DNA of 26,809 bases from Bacteroidaceae bacterium (GTDB lineage: Bacteria > Bacteroidota > Bacteroidia > Bacteroidales > Bacteroidaceae), in assembly GCA_900768625.1 (NCBI GenBank), contig CAAGDO010000056.1, positions 1 to 26,809 on the forward strand, read 5' to 3'. Within the stretch, counting starts at the first letter, position 1. Each line of letters starts with the position of its first letter. Below are positions 22,923 through 26,809 of this stretch, in pieces. The position numbers were made by a program, and so were the translations under genes. The notes beneath the pieces are model-generated. The model made no database searches and was not told the origin of the DNA. It saw only the letters and a list, made by a program, of their open reading frames with translations.

Positions 22923-24266
22923 ATGAAAATCATCATAGCCGGTGCCGGCGCAGTCGGTACCCATCTGGCCAAACTCCTCTCGAGGGAACATCATGACATC
23001 ACCCTCATGGACGAGTCCCCAGAGAAACTCGAGGACATATCGTCGAATTTCGACATCCTCACCCTCCCCCTTTCCCCCTCTTCGATTTCAGCCTTGAAGG
23101 AAGCCGAAGTGGGAAAAGCAGACCTCTTCATCGGCGTCACCCCCGACGAAGCCCACAACATGACCAGCTGCATGCTGGCCTCCAAGCTGGGCGCCAGGAA
23201 AACCGTGGCCCGAGTCGACAACTATGAGTACACGCTCCCCGAGCATAGCGAGTTCTTCCGCACGGTGGGCATCGACTCCATCATCTATCCTGAAATGCTC
23301 GCAGGACAAGAAATCCTCCATAACATCAAGCGCAGCTGGATCCGCCAGTGGTGGGAAGTGCAGAACGGTGCGCTCATCCTCCTCGGCGTGAAAGTGCGCG
23401 GGACAGCCCATATCCTCAACATCCCCCTCAAGGACCTCTGCGGTGCAGATTCGCCATACCATATCGTGGCCATCAAGCGCAACGGAGAAACCCTCATCCC
23501 CCACGGTGCCGACAGTCTCAAGGAATTCGACATCGTCTATTTCATGACCACGCCAAAATACGTCAACTATATCCGCGACATCGCCGGAAAGGAAGAATAC
23601 CCCGACGTGGCCAATGTCTTTGTCATGGGAGGCGGCAGCGCTGCCGTCCATCTGGTCAACGCAATGCCCGACTATATGCATGCCAAGATCATCGAACTGG
23701 ACGCACGCCGTGCCGAACGCCTCAACGAAGTGGTCACGAACCGCCACACCATGATCATCCATGGCGACGGACGCGACCTCTCACTTCTCGAAGAAGAAGG
23801 CATCCGCAAGGCACAGGCATTTGTGGCCCTCACGGACCATTCCGAAACCAACATCCTCGCCTGTCTGGCCGCCAAACGCCTCGGCGTGAGAAAGACAGTC
23901 GCCATGGTCGAGAACACGGACTATATCAGCATGGCTGAAAGCCTCGAAATCGGAACGATCATCAACAAGAAGACCTTCGCCGCCAGCCATATCTATCGCA
24001 TGATGCTCAAGGCGGACATCACCTCGGTGAAGAGCCTCACCGTCGCCAATGCAGACGTGGCGGAGTACAACGTTCTCGAAGGCACGCGCATCACTTCGCG
24101 TCCCATCAAGTCGCTCGACCTCCCCGCTTCAGTCACCCTCGGCGGACTCGTCCGCAAAGGGGAAGGCCAGCTCATCAACGGTAACACCCAGATTCTCCCC
24201 GGAGACACGGTGGTGGCCTTCTGCCTCTCAGGCGGTATCAAGAAACTCGAGAAGTTCTTCAAGTAG
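22923..24266 (+). CDS. trkA: Trk potassium uptake regulator TrkA
   Basis: Cytoplasmic NAD-binding subunit that gates the TrkH potassium channel. 447 aa with two tandem RCK units. The first Rossmann motif is GAGAVGTHLAKLL (residues 6-18) with the acidic LMDE about 20 residues later. The second is VMGGGSAAVHL near residue 235 with IIELDARRAERL after it. Each is followed by a TrkA-C domain (about 140-225 and 370-447). The ATG at 22923 is supported by the family N-terminus MKIIIAGAGAVG. trkH begins 8 bp after the stop, so the two form an operon. Confidence 0.95.
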   Translation: MKIIIAGAGAVGTHLAKLLSREHHDITLMDESPEKLEDISSNFDILTLPLSPSSISALKEAEVGKADLFIGVTPDEAHNMTSCMLASKLGARKTVARVDNYEYTLPEHSEFFRTVGIDSIIYPEMLAGQEILHNIKRSWIRQWWEVQNGALILLGVKVRGTAHILNIPLKDLCGADSPYHIVAIKRNGETLIPHGADSLKEFDIVYFMTTPKYVNYIRDIAGKEEYPDVANVFVMGGGSAAVHLVNAMPDYMHAKIIELDARRAERLNEVVTNRHTMIIHGDGRDLSLLEEEGIRKAQAFVALTDHSETNILACLAAKRLGVRKTVAMVENTDYISMAESLEIGTIINKKTFAASHIYRMMLKADITSVKSLTVANADVAEYNVLEGTRITSRPIKSLDLPASVTLGGLVRKGEGQLINGNTQILPGDTVVAFCLSGGIKKLEKFFK

Positions 24267-24274
24267 TCATCGAC

Positions 24275-25732
24275 ATGCTGAATATCCCTATCATCTATCG
24301 TGCCCTCGGCACGCTGCTCTACATCGAAGGCATCCTCCTTGCCCTCTGTCTGGGACTCGGATGCTGGTTCGGCGAAACGAACCATCTCGCCTTCGGTGTG
24401 CCGACTGCTGTGGCTTTCGTTGTAGGCGGCCTGCTCCATTTCTTCGGGCGTCATGCAGAAAACCGCATCGGACGCCGGGACGGCTATCTCATCGTCTCCC
24501 TGACATGGGTCATCTTCTCCCTGGTCGGCATGCTCCCCTTCCTTGTGGGAGGCTACGAACCTCGAGTGGCCGCGGCCTTCTTCGAGACCATGTCCGGATT
24601 CACCACGACAGGAGCTTCCGCGCTCGACAACATCGACTCCCTCCCCCATTCGATCCTCTTCTGGCGATGCATGACCCATTGGATTGGCGGTATGGGAATC
24701 GTGTTCTTCACCATCGCCATCCTCCCCAACATCGGCGGAGGCGACCTCAAGCTCTTCTCCGCAGAAGCCACGGGACTCAAGATGGACAAGCTCCATCCCC
24801 GATTGAGCACCACCGCCCGATGGCTATGGAGCCTCTATCTGATCATGACGCTGGCATGCATGGCAGCCTACTATCTCGGCGGCATGTCCGTCTTCGACGC
24901 CGTCTGCCATGCCCTCTCGACCATTGGTACGGGAGGATTCTCCACCCATCAGGACAGCATGGCCTGGTTCCATTCGAACCGCCTGCTCTGGATCAGCACT
25001 ATCTTCATGTTTCTGGGAGGTATCAACTATACGTTGCTCTATCATTTCCTCATCAAACGCCGTGTGCGCGACGTATTCCACGACAGTGAACTCCGGTGCT
25101 ATCTGACCATCTTCTTCACCTCAGTGGCCGCCATCTGCATCATCCTCATCTTTGCAGACGGGCTTTCCCTCCATGATGCCATGCGCTGCGCTTTTTTCAA
25201 CACAGCCTCGTTGCAGAGCACGACGGGATTCTCCGAAGACGACTTCATGACCTGGCACCCCACGGTCTGGCTCATCCTCTCCCTCATCAGCATCATCGGC
25301 TCCTGTGCAGGCAGCACCAGTGGCGGTTTGAAATGCATCCGCGTGCTCACCGTCTGGAAAATCACCCGCAACGAGTTCCGCCAGATGCTCCATCCCCACG
25401 CTGTGCTCCCCGTGCGCATCAACAACACCCTCATCACGGCGCAGACGGCCCGCTCCATCTTTGTCCTCTTCGTGGTCTATTTCATACTCATCATGATCGC
25501 CTGCTTCCTGATGGTGGCCATGGGCCTTTCGCTCCTTGACGCCTTCGGACTGGCCATCTCCTCGTTCAGCAACGTCGGTCCGAGTATCGGTCACACCGTA
25601 GGCCCCCTCGGCTCCTGGAGCTGCCTCAACGACGCCACGCTCTGGATCAATTCCTTCCTCATGCTCGCAGGCCGACTTGAGATATTCTCCCTGCTACTCC
25701 CCCTCACCCCCGCCTTCTGGCGAGACGAGTGA
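24275..25732 (+). CDS. trkH: Trk potassium channel subunit TrkH
   Basis: Potassium-translocating membrane subunit. 485 aa, usual length. The four pore-loop filter motifs typical of the superfamily are visible: SGFTTTGASAL, STIGTGGFSTHQ, SLQSTTGFSEDD and SSFSNVGPSIG, each with the conserved Gly. About ten further hydrophobic helices surround them. It lies 8 bp after trkA. Two stable hairpins follow the stop codon. Confidence 0.95.
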   Translation: MLNIPIIYRALGTLLYIEGILLALCLGLGCWFGETNHLAFGVPTAVAFVVGGLLHFFGRHAENRIGRRDGYLIVSLTWVIFSLVGMLPFLVGGYEPRVAAAFFETMSGFTTTGASALDNIDSLPHSILFWRCMTHWIGGMGIVFFTIAILPNIGGGDLKLFSAEATGLKMDKLHPRLSTTARWLWSLYLIMTLACMAAYYLGGMSVFDAVCHALSTIGTGGFSTHQDSMAWFHSNRLLWISTIFMFLGGINYTLLYHFLIKRRVRDVFHDSELRCYLTIFFTSVAAICIILIFADGLSLHDAMRCAFFNTASLQSTTGFSEDDFMTWHPTVWLILSLISIIGSCAGSTSGGLKCIRVLTVWKITRNEFRQMLHPHAVLPVRINNTLITAQTARSIFVLFVVYFILIMIACFLMVAMGLSLLDAFGLAISSFSNVGPSIGHTVGPLGSWSCLNDATLWINSFLMLAGRLEIFSLLLPLTPAFWRDE

Positions 25733-25751
25733 GCGGTGTATGTCCCCATAA

Positions 25752-25766
25752 GCTGGAAAATCCAGC
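25752..25766 (+). promoter_or_regulatory. Small hairpin after trkH
   Basis: GCTGGA-aaa-TCCAGC is a perfect 6-bp stem with a 3-nt loop. It lies three bases before the larger terminator-like hairpin at 25769-25801. Confidence 0.4.
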
Positions 25767-25768
25767 CC

Positions 25769-25817
25769 CCGGCGGAATCCCCGACAAGGCGGTTCCGCCG
25801 GTTCATTTCTTTTTTTA
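25769..25817 (+). terminator. Terminator-like hairpin between trkH and the TonB receptor gene
   Basis: CCGGCGGAA (25769-25777) pairs perfectly with TTCCGCCGG (25793-25801), then TTCATTTC and seven T's. It should end the trkAH transcript. It lies only 29 nt before the next ATG and no promoter is visible in between, so it may also control read-through into the receptor gene. Confidence 0.75.
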
Positions 25818-25830
25818 TTTATCTTTTTTT

Positions 25831-26809
25831 ATGCACCCATTCAACAAACAGGAGCGTCCCGCAACGTTCCGCAGTTTCAGCCGCAAAGGCTGGAGCCTCT
25901 TTTCAGCCCTTCATCGCGAAGTGCGCATCGGTGTGCTCGGCGTAGCGACACTCGCCACCGCAACCCCCTGCCTCATGGCAGCCACCCCCGTATCCGCAGA
26001 AGGACTCAAGGCTCCCGGAGAAGCCGAAGCTGTGCCCGCCGCTGCCGACACACTTTTGTTGGGCGAAGCCGCCGTATCGGCCTCGCGCGCTCCCCTCGCT
26101 GCCGACGTGGCAGCCCGACAGGTGCTTACGCTCACGCAGCGCGACCTTGCTGCGGCGGGTGTGCGCACAGTCAACGACGTTCTCAAACTTTCCGCTGGAG
26201 TTGATGTCCGGCAGCGCGGAGGGTTTGGTATTCAAACGGACATCAGCATCGACGGCGGAACACACGACCAAATCACCATTCTTCTCAACGGTGTTCCCCT
26301 TGTCAATCCACAGACCGGCCACAATGCAGCCGACTTTCCCCTGAATCTTTCCGACATCGAGCGCATCGAAATTCTCGAAGGCGCAGCCTCCCGCGTGATG
26401 GGCAGTCAGGCCTTCAGCGGAGCCATCAATGTGGTGACCAAGCAGGCCGCCACCGCCCAGTCAGCCTCTTCCGCCACGGCTTCCCCCCTTGAATGGATGG
26501 CCGAAGGAGGTTCCTACGCCACCTTCCGCACGGAAGCCCGCACCGCATGGCAGTGGGGCCGATGGTCCGCCTCCGCAAGCGGCAGCTGGCAGCGTTCCGA
26601 TGGCGCCGTGGAAAACGGAGACTTCAAGGGCGGAAAAGGCTATGGCCAGCTCTCCTATGCCAGCCCCGAACTCGACCTCCACATCCAGATGGGCGCCACC
26701 GCCAATGATTTCGGAGCCAACACCTTCTATTCCGCAGCCTATCCCAACCAGGGGGAAGCCACCCGCCGCTATCTCCTTTCGGCCCAGGCAACCACGAAAG
26801 GACGCGTAC
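25831..26809 (+). CDS. TonB-dependent outer membrane receptor (5' part), BtuB-like
   Basis: Open from the ATG at 25831 to the window edge (326 codons plus one base), so 3'-truncated here. The N-terminus is a long signal sequence (about 56 aa, probable cut after VSA at 54-56) with an unusual basic/aromatic segment before the hydrophobic core. A TonB plug domain follows: LLGEAAVSASRAP, VNDVLKLSAGVDVRQRG, SISIDGGTHD, LLNGVPLVNPQTGH and DIERIEILEGAASRVMGSQA, then the first barrel strands. There is no carboxypeptidase-like domain, so it is not a SusC-type glycan receptor. GANTFYSAAYPNQGEATRR resembles BtuB-type cobalamin or siderophore receptors; the substrate is not proven. The start follows a T-run of the preceding hairpin. 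Confidence 0.88.
   Translation, partial: MHPFNKQERPATFRSFSRKGWSLFSALHREVRIGVLGVATLATATPCLMAATPVSAEGLKAPGEAEAVPAAADTLLLGEAAVSASRAPLAADVAARQVLTLTQRDLAAAGVRTVNDVLKLSAGVDVRQRGGFGIQTDISIDGGTHDQITILLNGVPLVNPQTGHNAADFPLNLSDIERIEILEGAASRVMGSQAFSGAINVVTKQAATAQSASSATASPLEWMAEGGSYATFRTEARTAWQWGRWSASASGSWQRSDGAVENGDFKGGKGYGQLSYASPELDLHIQMGATANDFGANTFYSAAYPNQGEATRRYLLSAQATTKGRV

Overview
The window looks like chromosome from a member of the Bacteroidales, most likely in or near the Prevotellaceae. The reasons are Bacteroidota-type promoters (TTTG or TTG, 19-20 nt, TAnnTTTG), few classical Shine-Dalgarno sites, a fused nuoCD gene in a complex I operon with no nuoE, nuoF or nuoG between its genes, a long Bacteroidota-style SecA, a DUF4105/Lnb protein, and a TonB receptor with a long N-terminal extension. 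Every supported gene is on the + strand.

Bases 1-1375 hold no convincing protein gene. They contain a diverged direct duplication (about 287-515 and 722-966). Each copy carries a near-consensus promoter, about 35 nt of RNA, and a GTGA-tetraloop hairpin with a T-rich tail, so this looks like a tandem pair of very short RNA genes. A third promoter (1039-1069) opens a leader of about 300 nt before nuoA, with an intrinsic terminator and competing pairings that suggest attenuation.

Bases 1376-11938 are the complex I operon nuoA-B-CD-H-I-J-K-L-M-N, closed by a strong terminator. It encodes the quinone module, the Fe-S connecting subunits and the full proton-pumping arm, but not the NADH-oxidising module. 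The five longest gaps between its genes each hold a different GC-rich hairpin. NuoM has Leu where E. coli has the pump lysine K234.

Bases 12109-18463 form an envelope and secretion cluster: a DUF4105 (Lnb-like, probable lipoprotein N-acyltransferase) membrane protein, an exported alkaline-phosphatase-fold protein that has lost most catalytic residues, and secA, followed by a terminator.

Bases 18827-25732 carry an ADP-ribosylglycohydrolase, an acyltransferase-3 membrane protein whose true start is unclear, dxs (first step of the MEP isoprenoid pathway), and the trkA-trkH potassium uptake pair. A terminator-like hairpin then runs almost into the start of a TonB-dependent receptor gene that leaves the window at 26809.

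No tRNA, rRNA, CRISPR array, insertion sequence or integrase was seen. The novelty is in the non-coding DNA (duplicated small RNA, nuo leader, intercistronic hairpins, inverted repeat over the dxs promoter) and in residue-level oddities of otherwise familiar proteins.
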